Under the pieces are notes generated by a model, which ran no database searches, was not told the origin of the DNA, and saw only the letters and a list, made by a program, of their open reading frames with translations. From Clostridia bacterium (lineage in GTDB: Bacteria > Bacillota > Clostridia > CAKSNL01 > HGM11501): a stretch of 31,054 nt of DNA. Shown here piece by piece: positions 23,702 to 30,177 of this stretch (its first letter is position 1; each line of letters opens with the position of its first letter). A program made the translations under genes and the position numbers. The stretch lies in the NCBI GenBank assembly GCA_900766735.1, contig CAAFWO010000019.1:1-31054 (forward strand), in the 5' to 3' direction.

Positions 23702-24996
23702 GCGACTTCGGTATAGTAAGTTTTTTGATATGCATGTATGAGGCGATCGTCACCCTCATGGTGTTCAACTCATACGGTGATACTTCCGGGATCAGCAAGA
23801 GAAGCTATGCGTTCGGAGTTATATTAATGACATCGCTGGTCAGGATCGTCAACTGCTTCTGTTATCAGATGGTATTAAATCTCGTGTTCTCCGTTGCGGT
23901 CATGGGCGCAGTTCTGACGCTTTATTCGGGCAACATCAGAAGAAATATGTTCATTTCGGCATTCTCGGTCGCACTTTTGTCAGTTTCTGAGGTTCTGACT
24001 ATTATGTTTATGCACGTGTTTATGGGAGTCTCTTATTCAGAGATCGTCTCTGTTCCGCAGTATACCATGATGGGCACGCTGATGTCAAAGGTCGTGTCAT
24101 TTGTTGCGGCAAAGGTGGTCTGCATGAGAAAGAACGACGGGCATGTGAATTTTATACGCCCGTCATACTGGATCATAATATCCGTGCTTTTCGGCACAAA
24201 TATTACCGCATGCTATCTTATCTATATTTATCAATATATGAGCCCCGACCTTACGCAGTTTGACAGTGCATCGGCGTTTTGCTGTCTCGGCCTTGTCTAT
24301 GCAGGGTTCTTTGCGGTCTATCTTTACGACGCGATCATTCACAGGTCGTATGATGAGTACGAGCGCGGGATATCAAACAGCGCGAAAAGAGAATTCGAGC
24401 AGTATATGTCGGAGGTCATCGGTTCGCAGAAGGCGCTCCGAAAGCTGCGCCACGACCTTAAGAATCACGACATCGCGCTTCGGAGCTTCTTTGAAAACGG
24501 CGAGTGCGAAAAGGGCATCGAATATCTGGATCAGTTCGGCGAAAAGATCAGAGGAAAGGCGCCGGACGGTGTCAATACAGGTAATTCCGTGGTGGACGCG
24601 CTGATAAATTCCAAAAGAAGAGCGGCCGAGGAGATGGGCATTTCGTTTACTTATGACATCTGCCTTCCCGAAACGCTTTCGATCGAGGTTATCGACCTTT
24701 GCGTTTTGTTCGGCAACGCATTGGACAATGCCGTCGAGGCGTGCTCCAAAATAATGAACGGCCCGAAAAGAATAATGATGACCGTTAAATATGACAACAA
24801 CTCGGTCATTACGAAAATAGAAAACTCGGTTGAACCCGGAACGGTTCCGTCGCTTACAACTAAAAAGGCAGACAGGAAAAATCACGGGTTCGGGGTCGGC
24901 AACATCGAATCGGCTCTTATGCGCTATAAAAGCATTCACAGAATTGCCGTCCGGGACGATATTTTTTCACTTTCTTTCGTCATTTTTGAGCAGTAA
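23698..24996 (+). CDS. AgrC-like sensor histidine kinase (GHKL ATPase, HPK10 type)
   Basis: 432 aa. The N-terminal ~212 residues form about six membrane helices. Then come the H-box RKLRHDLKNH (phospho-acceptor His252), N-box LFGNALDNAVEAC (337-349) and G-box HGFGVGNIES (396-405). RHDLKNH plus NALDNA is typical of AgrC/ComD-type receptors that bind cyclic autoinducing peptides. The ATG at 23698 overlaps a 14-codon leader ORF. An AgrD-like precursor gene follows 155 bp downstream on the same strand, making it the obvious ligand source. No response regulator or agrB is in the window, so its partners must be elsewhere. Confidence 0.9.
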   Translation: MSDFGIVSFLICMYEAIVTLMVFNSYGDTSGISKRSYAFGVILMTSLVRIVNCFCYQMVLNLVFSVAVMGAVLTLYSGNIRRNMFISAFSVALLSVSEVLTIMFMHVFMGVSYSEIVSVPQYTMMGTLMSKVVSFVAAKVVCMRKNDGHVNFIRPSYWIIISVLFGTNITACYLIYIYQYMSPDLTQFDSASAFCCLGLVYAGFFAVYLYDAIIHRSYDEYERGISNSAKREFEQYMSEVIGSQKALRKLRHDLKNHDIALRSFFENGECEKGIEYLDQFGEKIRGKAPDGVNTGNSVVDALINSKRRAAEEMGISFTYDICLPETLSIEVIDLCVLFGNALDNAVEACSKIMNGPKRIMMTVKYDNNSVITKIENSVEPGTVPSLTTKKADRKNHGFGVGNIESALMRYKSIHRIAVRDDIFSLSFVIFEQ

Positions 24997-25033
24997 AAAA
25001 CAGACAATTGGATATAATTCCCAAAAAATTACC

Positions 25034-25063
25034 TTTTATGCCGCTAAACGTGCATTTTATGCC
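25034..25063 (+). promoter_or_regulatory. LytTR-type direct repeats before the agrD-like promoter
   Basis: TTTTATGCC at 25034-25042 and again at 25055-25063: two identical 9-bp repeats separated by 12 bp, ending 6 bp before the -35. That geometry is the one bound by LytTR-domain regulators (AgrA, ComE, VirR). Confidence 0.6.
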
Positions 25064-25069
25064 ACTTTT

Positions 25070-25098
25070 GTGTCACGGCTCCGATTTTGTGCTATAAT
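25070..25098 (+). promoter_or_regulatory. Promoter of the agrD-like gene
   Basis: GTGTCA (25070-25075), 17-bp spacer, TATAAT (25093-25098). A weak -35 with a perfect -10 fits an activator-dependent promoter. Confidence 0.65.
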
Positions 25099-25151
25099 TA
25101 AAGGGAAGAGTCCGGGGAAGATTCTTCAATGAAAAATCGGAGGTGAGAAAA

Positions 25152-25322
25152 ATGAAAAAGGTAACAGATCTCTTAAAGAAGGGCGTTGCTCGTTACGGTG
25201 CGGCTATCGCGGCGTGCGCATTCGCTTTTGTTACGGTTGCGGCAAATTCTTCTTGCATGATTCCTTTCTATGAGGAAGAAGAGCCCGAAACAATCGCAAA
25301 CTTCAAGAGAATAGCAAGATAG
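25152..25322 (+). CDS. agrD: AgrD-like cyclic lactone autoinducer peptide precursor
   Basis: 56 aa, with strong SD GGAGGTG 7 nt before the ATG. It has the three-part AgrD plan. An amphipathic basic N-terminus (KKVTDLLKKGVARYG) leads into a hydrophobic stretch (AAIAACAFAFVTVAA). The core NSSCMIPFY has the ring cysteine at Cys35. An acidic tail EEEEPETI follows, as the EE..P recognition tail follows the core in other AgrD proteins. By the distance of the tail proline (six residues after the cut in S. aureus), the ring would be C-M-I-P-F; this is inferred. An AgrB protease is needed to cut and cyclise it and is not encoded nearby. It is preceded by an AgrC-like kinase gene and followed by a terminator. 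Confidence 0.85.
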   Translation: MKKVTDLLKKGVARYGAAIAACAFAFVTVAANSSCMIPFYEEEEPETIANFKRIAR

Positions 25323-25333
25323 TAAATCCAAGC

Positions 25334-25364
25334 AAAAAGGGCGGTCGAAAGGCGGCCTTTTTTG
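25334..25364 (+). terminator. Terminator after the agrD-like gene
   Basis: AAAAAGG (25334-25340) pairs with CCTTTTT (25356-25362) around a G-rich, imperfectly paired apex, followed by T residues. Confidence 0.65.
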
Positions 25365-25376
25365 TTTTAAAAGAAA

Positions 25377-25397
25377 AAGCACACCAAGGGTGTGCTT
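25377..25397 (-). terminator. Terminator of the four-helix-bundle gene
   Basis: AAGCACACC (25377-25385) pairs with GGTGTGCTT (25389-25397), 9 bp with a 3-nt loop, then a T run on the minus strand. Confidence 0.85.
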
Positions 25398-25404
25398 AAA
25401 AGAT

Positions 25405-25749
25405 TCAATTTTGGTTTTTCTTTGCTGTGTTTATAGATGAGATCAAAATCTTTTTTAATTCAATGCAGTTATCAAGAATTGATGCATCGTTATAATATCC
25501 GCTTTCTATTAGCAGTTCAAGCCAATATTCGCTTTCGGAACATTCTTTTAATGCAATTTGCAGTTTAGCAATAAAATCGCTTTTTCCGTGCCCATAAAAA
25601 ACCTCTCTTATATTCGCTCCGATACTTGTTCCGCTACGGATCAGTTGGTTTGTGATAACGATTTCTCTTTTTTCGCGTTTAATAATGTTGCATATCTTGA
25701 TTATATCCAACGCAAACTTTTTTGGTCTTAAAATCAGAGGGCTGTCCAT
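25405..25749 (-). CDS. Four-helix bundle protein (S23/23S rRNA intervening-sequence protein-like)
   Basis: 114 aa, all-helical. Family landmarks are LRPKKFALDIIKICN at the N-terminus, LIRSGTSIGANIRE (35-48), and the helix-3/4 segment KLQIALKECSESEYWLELLIESGYY. These proteins were first found in intervening sequences of 23S rRNA genes, but most genomes also carry free-standing copies like this one; the function is unknown. It is AT-richer than its neighbours, lies among hairpins and repeats, and may be a small mobile passenger. ATG preceded by AAGGAG. Confidence 0.9.
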   Translation of the reverse strand: MDSPLILRPKKFALDIIKICNIIKREKREIVITNQLIRSGTSIGANIREVFYGHGKSDFIAKLQIALKECSESEYWLELLIESGYYNDASILDNCIELKKILISSINTAKKNQN

Positions 25750-25770
25750 AATTTCTCCTTATGATTTAAT

Positions 25771-25794
25771 ACAAACTCGCTTTTGCGAGTTTGT
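25771..25794. repeat. Perfect hairpin repeat
   Basis: ACAAACTCGC (25771-25780), a TTTT loop, GCGAGTTTGT (25785-25794). It lies upstream of the four-helix-bundle gene and has no T run on either strand to mark it as a standard terminator. Confidence 0.7.
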
Positions 25795-25804
25795 ACCGAA
25801 CTTT

Positions 25805-25883
25805 TTCACTGTTCACTATTACTTATTACTTTCCAAAAATCGACGGAGATGAGTGAATAGTGAAAAGTGAAGAGGTAATAAGT
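25805..25883. repeat. Two crossing inverted repeats
   Basis: TTCACTGTTCACTATT (25805-25820) matches the complement of 25856-25871 at 15 of 16 bases. ACTTATTAC (25821-25829) matches the complement of GTAATAAGT (25875-25883) exactly. The order A-B-A'-B' is crossing, not nested. Both arms are built from GTGAA-type short units. Confidence 0.65.
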
Positions 25884-25921
25884 AAAAATCGACAAGCTTC
25901 TTCCGAACCTTGTCGATTTTT
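25884..25921 (-). terminator. Terminator of tRNA-Val
   Basis: AAAAATCGACAAG (25884-25896) pairs with CTTGTCGATTTTT (25909-25921), 13 bp, directly after the tRNA on the minus strand and followed by T residues. Confidence 0.85.
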
Positions 25922-25996
25922 GGTGGGAGTTATAGGGCTCGAACCTATGACCCTCTGCTTGTAAGGCAGATGCTCTCCCAGCTGAGCTAAACTCCC
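25921..25996 (-). tRNA. tRNA-Val, anticodon TAC
   Basis: 76 nt with encoded CCA. The acceptor GGGAGTT pairs with AACTCCC; the anticodon stem TCTGC/GCAGA encloses CTTACAA with anticodon TAC; the T loop TTCGAGC is standard. Confidence 0.97.
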
Positions 25997-26005
25997 GTAA
26001 GACTT

Positions 26006-26034
26006 ATGATACCACAAACAAAAGAAAAAGTCAA
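26006..26034 (-). promoter_or_regulatory. Promoter of tRNA-Val
   Basis: On the minus strand TTGACT (26029-26034), 17-bp spacer, TATCAT (26006-26011). The -35 lies inside the hairpin that ends the upstream thioesterase gene. Confidence 0.75.
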
Positions 26035-26055
26035 GCAAAATTTGCCTGACTTTTT
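26025..26055 (-). terminator. Terminator of the thioesterase gene
   Basis: AAAAAGTCA (26025-26033) pairs with TGACTTTTT (26047-26055), with an inner GCAAA/TTTGC; T-rich on the minus strand. Confidence 0.75.
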
Positions 26056-26497
26056 AATTTTTTGCCCTTCTTTTTTTCGCGGCCTCCCACTCGGCCTTTT
26101 CCTCGTCTGTCGTTAATATAAGACCCGGGACGGGAGTGGGGCAGTCGTTCTCATCCAAGGCGACCATAACGACATATGCCGTATTGATCAGCGTGCGCTC
26201 GCCTGAAAGCGACTCGATAAAAGTGTCCACGCAGACCTCCATCGATGTTCTGCCGACATAGGTGATGTGGCCGTTTAACACTAAGGTGTTGTTGACCCTT
26301 GCCGGTTTTTTAAATTCCAGACGGTCGACCAAAACGGTCGTCACATTCTTTTCGGAATGGCGGCGCGCGGTGACCGCGGCCACAACGTCGATCCACTGCA
26401 TGAGCTGACCGCCGAAGAGGCGGCCGAACCCGTTGATGTTCGACTGATTCAAGATCTGCACCTGCTCGGTGCGCGATTCGGAAATTTTTTTGTCCAT
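26054..26497 (-). CDS. Acyl-CoA thioesterase, hotdog fold (YciA/Acot type)
   Basis: Hydrolyses acyl-CoA to free acid and CoA in the cytoplasm. 147 aa, single hotdog domain. Typical motifs: NINGFGRLFGGQLMQWIDVVAAVTARRHS (residues ~20-48, with the conserved N and GG-x-L-x-x-W-x-D), TVLVDRLEFKKPARV, and VGRTSMEV. The preferred acyl chain cannot be read from sequence. SD GGAGG 7 nt before the ATG. It is encoded 38 bp downstream of the signal peptidase I gene on the same strand and probably shares its promoter. Confidence 0.92.
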   Translation of the reverse strand: MDKKISESRTEQVQILNQSNINGFGRLFGGQLMQWIDVVAAVTARRHSEKNVTTVLVDRLEFKKPARVNNTLVLNGHITYVGRTSMEVCVDTFIESLSGERTLINTAYVVMVALDENDCPTPVPGLILTTDEEKAEWEAAKKRRAKN

Positions 26498-26535
26498 CTT
26501 AATTCCTCCGATGCTATTGTGCCCGAAACGGCCGG

Positions 26536-27117
26536 TTATCTTCCGCTTTTAAGACGGAATTTGAGCTTGCCGATGACATTCTGCACCGGAACACAGCCGA
26601 TAACGCGGCTGTCTGACGAATGGTTGCGGTTGTCGCCCATGACCCAGAGATAGCCTTCGGGCACGGTGACCTCAATGTCCGGATAGTCGGGATATTCTTC
26701 TTTATTTATGTAGTCCTCCGAAAGCGCGGTGCCGTTTCTGTAGACCTTGCCGTTAGAAAGGCGTATAGTGTCGCCGGGGAGGCCGATGACGCGCTTTACC
26801 CAGTAAATATCGTCCGCCGAGTGGCGCACAAAGGTCGTGAGCGCGTTATATTTCGGAATATCGGTAAAATCGTCCGCCAGCGAACGGATACGGTCGGTTC
26901 TGCTGTCGATAACTATAATATCGCCCGCGTCGGGAACGGATCCTGTTATTTTGCCGAGCTTGGAGATGATATAAAGGTCGCCGTTATGAAGCGTCGGCAC
27001 CATGGAGGAGCCGGAGACGCGCGTTATCTGGAACACGAAAACGTTAAGAAGCGATGCGATGACAAAGGCAACGACGATGTATGCTATCCAGCTGCCGATT
27101 TCTTTTAATACTTTCAA
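26536..27117 (-). CDS. lepB: Signal peptidase I
   Basis: Cleaves signal peptides of exported proteins at the outer membrane face. 193 aa with one N-terminal membrane anchor (about 9-30) typical of Gram-positive forms. The catalytic Ser is in SGSSMVPTL (Ser38) and the general base Lys in YWVKRVIGLPGD (Lys108). The C-terminal motif MGDNRNHSSDSR is complete. It starts at TTG (27117), with GAGG some 10 nt upstream. Confidence 0.96.
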   Translation of the reverse strand: MKVLKEIGSWIAYIVVAFVIASLLNVFVFQITRVSGSSMVPTLHNGDLYIISKLGKITGSVPDAGDIIVIDSRTDRIRSLADDFTDIPKYNALTTFVRHSADDIYWVKRVIGLPGDTIRLSNGKVYRNGTALSEDYINKEEYPDYPDIEVTVPEGYLWVMGDNRNHSSDSRVIGCVPVQNVIGKLKFRLKSGR

Positions 27118-27151
27118 TTGAACGATCCTCTTTCATATTATATTCTGTTTT

Positions 27152-27180
27152 ATTATATTACAGGCGGGCTAAATAGTCAA
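27152..27180 (-). promoter_or_regulatory. Promoter of lepB
   Basis: On the minus strand TTGACT (27175-27180), 17-bp spacer, TATAAT (27152-27157). Confidence 0.8.
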
Positions 27181-27195
27181 GTGAGAAATATGCAT

Positions 27196-27267
27196 CTTTT
27201 TGTCAAAAAGTTTTAAGTGATCTTCTCCCCTAAAACGACAGGAAAATCGCCGCGCCGGCGGTATAAT
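27196..27267 (+). promoter_or_regulatory. Putative Spo0A-controlled region of spoIIGA
   Basis: TTTTGTCAAAA at about 27198-27208 and, reversed, CGACA at about 27236-27240 resemble 0A boxes (core TGTCGAA). TATAAT at 27262-27267 is only 6 nt before the spoIIGA ATG. No good -35 is found at 17 bp. In B. subtilis the spoIIG promoter also has abnormal spacing and needs Spo0A. Suggestive only. Confidence 0.4.
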
Positions 27268-27273
27268 CTAATT

Positions 27274-28089
27274 ATGGTCTTGTACATCGACGTTTATTTT
27301 CTGGAAAATTTCATATTTGATCTTCTTTTAGTCCTTTTATCCGAAAGGCTCGCCGGCGAAAGGGCGCGGCTTTTAAGGTGCGCTCTTGCCGCGCTATCAG
27401 GCGCGGCATATGCCGTTTTAGTGATAATAAAGCCCGCGGCGGGAAGCATATTTTTAAGGATCCCCGTTTTGGCGCTCATGGCGCTTGCAGCAGGGCGCTT
27501 TTACTCGGCAAAGGCGTTTTTAAAAAGATGCCTGATCTTTTTTATCGCCTTCTCGTCATCGGGCGGAGCGGCATATGCGCTTGCGCTCCTCTCGGGCGGG
27601 AACGCGCTAAACGGGTTCATTTATTTTGACCGCCCGATTTTTTATGCGCTCGCCGGGATCGGCATCACGGCCGTAACCGTTATATTTGCCGGGTCAAAAA
27701 TGCGGCGGCGGAGCGAAATTATAGAGCTTTCGGTATTAAAGGACGGCAAGGTCTATCATCTGACCGCGATCTATGACAGCGGAAACCGCGCCCGGGACCC
27801 TGTCACGGGGCTTGACATCATCGTCGCGGAGGACATTTTCACGGAGGAGATACACTCCTCGTCGCGGAAAATGAAGATACACACTGCCTCGGGTGAGGGT
27901 GAGCTTTTACTCTTCGTTCCGGACAGGCTGGCAGTGAATGACTCGGGCGCTCTATTCACTTATGACGCGGTAATCGGGATAACAGATAAACGTCTTTCGG
28001 GGGACAGAAGCTTTAACGCATTGATCGGAGGTGCTTTTTTTGAAAGGGCTCAAAGCCATACTGGAGCTTTTAAAGAACATATTAAATGA
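27274..28089 (+). CDS. spoIIGA: Sigma-E processing peptidase SpoIIGA
   Basis: Membrane-anchored aspartic protease that removes the pro-sequence of SigE in the mother cell at the sporulation septum. 271 aa: an N-terminal ~140 residues of about five membrane helices starting MVLYIDVYFLENFIFD, then a cytoplasmic protease domain with the catalytic motif YDSGN (Asp168). The ATG at 27274 has no clear SD; an in-frame GTG at 27217 lies 19 codons upstream. The gene overlaps the sigE start by 50 bp, the conserved spoIIGA-sigE coupling. Confidence 0.93.
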   Translation: MVLYIDVYFLENFIFDLLLVLLSERLAGERARLLRCALAALSGAAYAVLVIIKPAAGSIFLRIPVLALMALAAGRFYSAKAFLKRCLIFFIAFSSSGGAAYALALLSGGNALNGFIYFDRPIFYALAGIGITAVTVIFAGSKMRRRSEIIELSVLKDGKVYHLTAIYDSGNRARDPVTGLDIIVAEDIFTEEIHSSSRKMKIHTASGEGELLLFVPDRLAVNDSGALFTYDAVIGITDKRLSGDRSFNALIGGAFFERAQSHTGAFKEHIK

Positions 28090-28741
28090 AGGCGACATTC
28101 ATTACATAGGGGGAGCGGAACCGCTTCCGCCGCCCCTTGACAAAGAAGAGGAGGCGGTTTTATTAAAACGACTTGACTTGGGCGACGAGGACGCCAAACG
28201 CGAGCTCATCGAGCGGAATTTGAGGCTTGTGGTCTATATCGCGCGGCGGTTTGACAACACGGGCATCGGCACGGAGGACCTGGTCTCGATCGGCTCGATC
28301 GGGCTCATCAAAGCGATAAGCACATTCAACACGGGCAAAAATATCAAGCTTGCGACATATGCCTCGCGCTGTATCGAAAACGAAATTTTGATGTATTTGC
28401 GAAAGAGCAGTAATCAGCGCTCGGAGATCTCGCTCGACGAGCCGTTAAACACCGACTGGGACGGCAACGAGCTTTTGCTTTCCGAGCTTTTGGGCACGGA
28501 CGACGACATCGTGAACAGGGGCATCGAATCCGAGGCGGAGAAAAAGATCCTGACCGACGCGGTGACCCGGCTCGGTGCGCGTGAGCGCACGATCATGAAT
28601 TTAAGGTTCGGGCTCGACGGGAAAGAGGAGCTCACGCAAAAAGAGGTCGCCGATATGCTCGGCATATCGCAAAGCTATATTTCAAGGCTGGAGAAGAGAA
28701 TACTTTTGAAGCTGAAAAAGGACATTGCAAAATTAAGCTGA
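28040..28741 (+). CDS. sigE: RNA polymerase sporulation sigma factor SigE
   Basis: Mother-cell sigma factor made as an inactive pro-protein. 233 aa. The pro-sequence (KGLKAILELLKNILNEGD, residues 2-19) precedes the conserved YIGGAEPLPPPL. Region 2 follows (RNLRLVVYIARRFDNTGIGTEDL, GLIKAISTFNT), then LATYASRCIENEIL, and region 4 HTH (LTQKEVADMLGISQSYISRLEKR). I chose TTG at 28040 because GGAGGTG is 6-8 nt upstream; a GTG three codons earlier lies in the SD itself. Cleaved by SpoIIGA encoded just before it. Confidence 0.96.
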   Translation: MKGLKAILELLKNILNEGDIHYIGGAEPLPPPLDKEEEAVLLKRLDLGDEDAKRELIERNLRLVVYIARRFDNTGIGTEDLVSIGSIGLIKAISTFNTGKNIKLATYASRCIENEILMYLRKSSNQRSEISLDEPLNTDWDGNELLLSELLGTDDDIVNRGIESEAEKKILTDAVTRLGARERTIMNLRFGLDGKEELTQKEVADMLGISQSYISRLEKRILLKLKKDIAKLS

Positions 28742-28754
28742 AAGGGTGTTTTAT

Positions 28755-29054
28755 ATGTATCTTAACAAGGTGGAGATCTGCGGAGTCAACACGTCAAAGC
28801 TTCCGGTTTTATCGGCAAAGGAAAAAGCGGAGCTATTAAAAAAGGTGAAAGAGGGCGACTGCGAGGCGCGCGAGACGTTCACGAAAGGGAATTTGAGACT
28901 TGTGCTGAGCATCATACAGCGCTTTTCCTCGCGCGGCGCGTCGGCGGACGATCTTTTTCAGGTCGGGTGTATCGGTCTTATTAAGGCAATCGATAATTTC
29001 GACCTTGAACAAAACGTGCAGTTCAGTACGTACGCAGTGCCGATGAACGTATAA
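28755..29054 (+). pseudogene. sigG: Sporulation sigma factor SigG, truncated after residue 97
   Basis: Late forespore sigma factor; a normal SigG has about 258 residues. The N-terminus NKVEICGVNTSKLPVL is diagnostic of SigG, and region 2 is present (GNLRLVLSIIQRF, DDLFQVGCIGLIKAIDNFD, FSTYAVPM). After VPM the sequence leaves the family: it reads N-V-stop where relatives continue I-I-G-E-I-R-R-Y-L-R. Regions 3 and 4, which bind the -35, are absent, so it cannot work as SigG. The break point leads straight into a Phd-like antitoxin reading frame. No SigG remainder occurs downstream in the window. SD AAAGGGTG; ATG at 28755. Confidence 0.9.
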
Positions 29055-29088
29055 AGGCGAAAAGAACGGTGTTGACAAATTAGCTAAA

Positions 29089-29268
29089 ATGGTACAGGAC
29101 GGCGAGGAGATCATCATATTGCGCAACGGGCAGGAAATGGCGAGGCTGGTCTCGCACGGCAAGGCCGTTTCGTTCCTTTCCGATTCTTTGAGGGGCGTTT
29201 TGAAAAACGATTATGACGATAACAAAATGAATTCGGAGAGGATGGCCGGATATGAAAGCGCTGATTGA
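29089..29268 (+). CDS. Phd/YefM-like antitoxin, probably N-terminally truncated
   Basis: From the first ATG the product is 59 aa: MVQDGEEIIILRNGQEMARLV..., the central and C-terminal part of a Phd/YefM antitoxin, followed by the toxin-binding tail. Open codons before the ATG read ...GEKNGVDKLAK, in register with the family, but only from 29048, and there is no start codon. The DNA-binding N-terminus of about 20 residues is missing or replaced by the end of sigG. It overlaps the PIN toxin gene by 17 bp, as type II pairs commonly do. It might still neutralise the toxin, because the tail is intact, but autorepression is doubtful. Confidence 0.6.
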   Translation: MVQDGEEIIILRNGQEMARLVSHGKAVSFLSDSLRGVLKNDYDDNKMNSERMAGYESAD

Positions 29269-29659
29269 CACAAATGTCATTCTTGATGTTTTGTGTGACA
29301 GAGCGCCTTTCGCCGAGGACGCGCAGACGGTGTTCAGAATATGCGAGGTGAAAAGGGTGGAAGGCTTCATTTCGGCACTCTCCGTTCCCAACATAATCTA
29401 TATTATGAGAAAGGAGCTTGACACCGAAAAAATAAGCGACATTTTGGAAAAGCTCACACTCATTTTTAAAATTGCCGACCTTAAGGGGTCGGATTTGAAA
29501 AACGCTGTCAGGCTCGGGTTTGCGGATTATGAAGACGACGTTCAGAGCGTGTGCGCGCAAAGGATCGGAGCGGACGTGATCGTCACAAGAAATATAAAGG
29601 ATTTTTCGGGGAGCAAGGTTATGGCGATAACACCCTCAGAACTCATTTCAGGGCTGTGA
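29252..29659 (+). CDS. PIN-domain toxin (VapC-like ribonuclease)
   Basis: 135 aa PIN domain, predicted Mg-dependent ribonuclease. It starts MKALIDTNVILDVLCDRAPF (first acidic residue Asp6), has FISALSVPNIIYIMRKEL in the middle, and the C-terminal acidic pair near GFADYEDDVQSVCA (about 90-103), then DVIVTRNIKDF. The ATG has a modest SD (GAGAGG ~7 nt upstream) inside the antitoxin gene. The stop lies in the stem of a terminator. The partner is the short Phd-like protein upstream. Confidence 0.88.
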   Translation: MKALIDTNVILDVLCDRAPFAEDAQTVFRICEVKRVEGFISALSVPNIIYIMRKELDTEKISDILEKLTLIFKIADLKGSDLKNAVRLGFADYEDDVQSVCAQRIGADVIVTRNIKDFSGSKVMAITPSELISGL

Positions 29660-29688
29660 AAATTCACAGCCTTAATTTTTTTTAAAAA
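29652..29688 (+). terminator. Terminator after the toxin gene
   Basis: GGCTGTG (29652-29658) pairs with CACAGCC (29665-29671), extended by AA/TT, then TTAATTTTTTTT. The toxin stop codon TGA lies inside the stem. Confidence 0.85.
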
Positions 29689-29693
29689 AGTGC

Positions 29694-29722
29694 TTGACAA
29701 AATTGAAAAGGTGTGTTATATT
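29694..29722 (+). promoter_or_regulatory. Promoter of the fur-rubrerythrin unit
   Basis: TTGACA (29694-29699), 17-bp spacer, TATATT (29717-29722). Confidence 0.85.
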
Positions 29723-29731
29723 AATAATAAC

Positions 29732-29750
29732 GATAACGATTATCATTATT
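29732..29750 (+). promoter_or_regulatory. Fur box
   Basis: GATAACGATTATCATTATT matches the 19-bp Fur consensus at 16 positions and lies just downstream of the -10, over the expected transcription start, so it should autorepress the regulator gene. Confidence 0.85.
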
Positions 29751-29761
29751 GAGGAGTCAAA

Positions 29762-30160
29762 ATGAAATTAAAAAAGAGTCCCAAAAGGGACAGGATACTC
29801 GAAGTGATTCGGGGGACTAAGAGCCACCCGACGGCCGAATGGGTATACCTTAAATTAAAAGACGAGATGCCGGAGCTTAGCCTGGCGACGGTATATAGAA
29901 ATTTGGAACAGCTGACGGAGGCCGGCGAGCTATTAAAGCTTTCGGGCGACACTTCGAGGTTTGACGGGAACACCGAAGGGCACTACCACATAACGTGTGA
30001 AAAGTGCAAAAGGGTTTTCGACCTTCCGGCGCCCTATGAAAAGGACTTAGCAGAGCGACTGGCGGCCGGTTCGGGATTTCTGATCACAGGCTACACCATT
30101 GATTTTCGCGGAATATGCCCCGAGTGCATATCTTCCGAAGATAAAAATAAAATTAATTAA
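29762..30160 (+). CDS. Fur-family metalloregulator (Fur or PerR type)
   Basis: 132 aa. The winged helix runs from about 5 to 75 (HPTAEWVYLKLKDEMPELSLATVYRNLEQL). The metal region is FDGNTEGHYHITCEKCKRVFDL, with His/Asp ligands and the first CxxC zinc pair; the second is CPEC near residue 119-122. The operator upstream matches a Fur box better than a PerR box. The downstream gene is a rubrerythrin, a typical PerR target. Sequence alone does not settle whether it senses iron or peroxide. SD GGAG; likely autoregulated and co-transcribed with rubrerythrin (17 bp gap). Confidence 0.92.
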   Translation: MKLKKSPKRDRILEVIRGTKSHPTAEWVYLKLKDEMPELSLATVYRNLEQLTEAGELLKLSGDTSRFDGNTEGHYHITCEKCKRVFDLPAPYEKDLAERLAAGSGFLITGYTIDFRGICPECISSEDKNKIN

Positions 30161-30177
30161 AGAAAGAGGTAATGATT

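Noticed and set aside
25100..25145. A five-codon ORF (ATG at about 25129) before the agrD-like gene
   Set aside because: It has no SD of its own and ends within the agrD SD; probably accidental.
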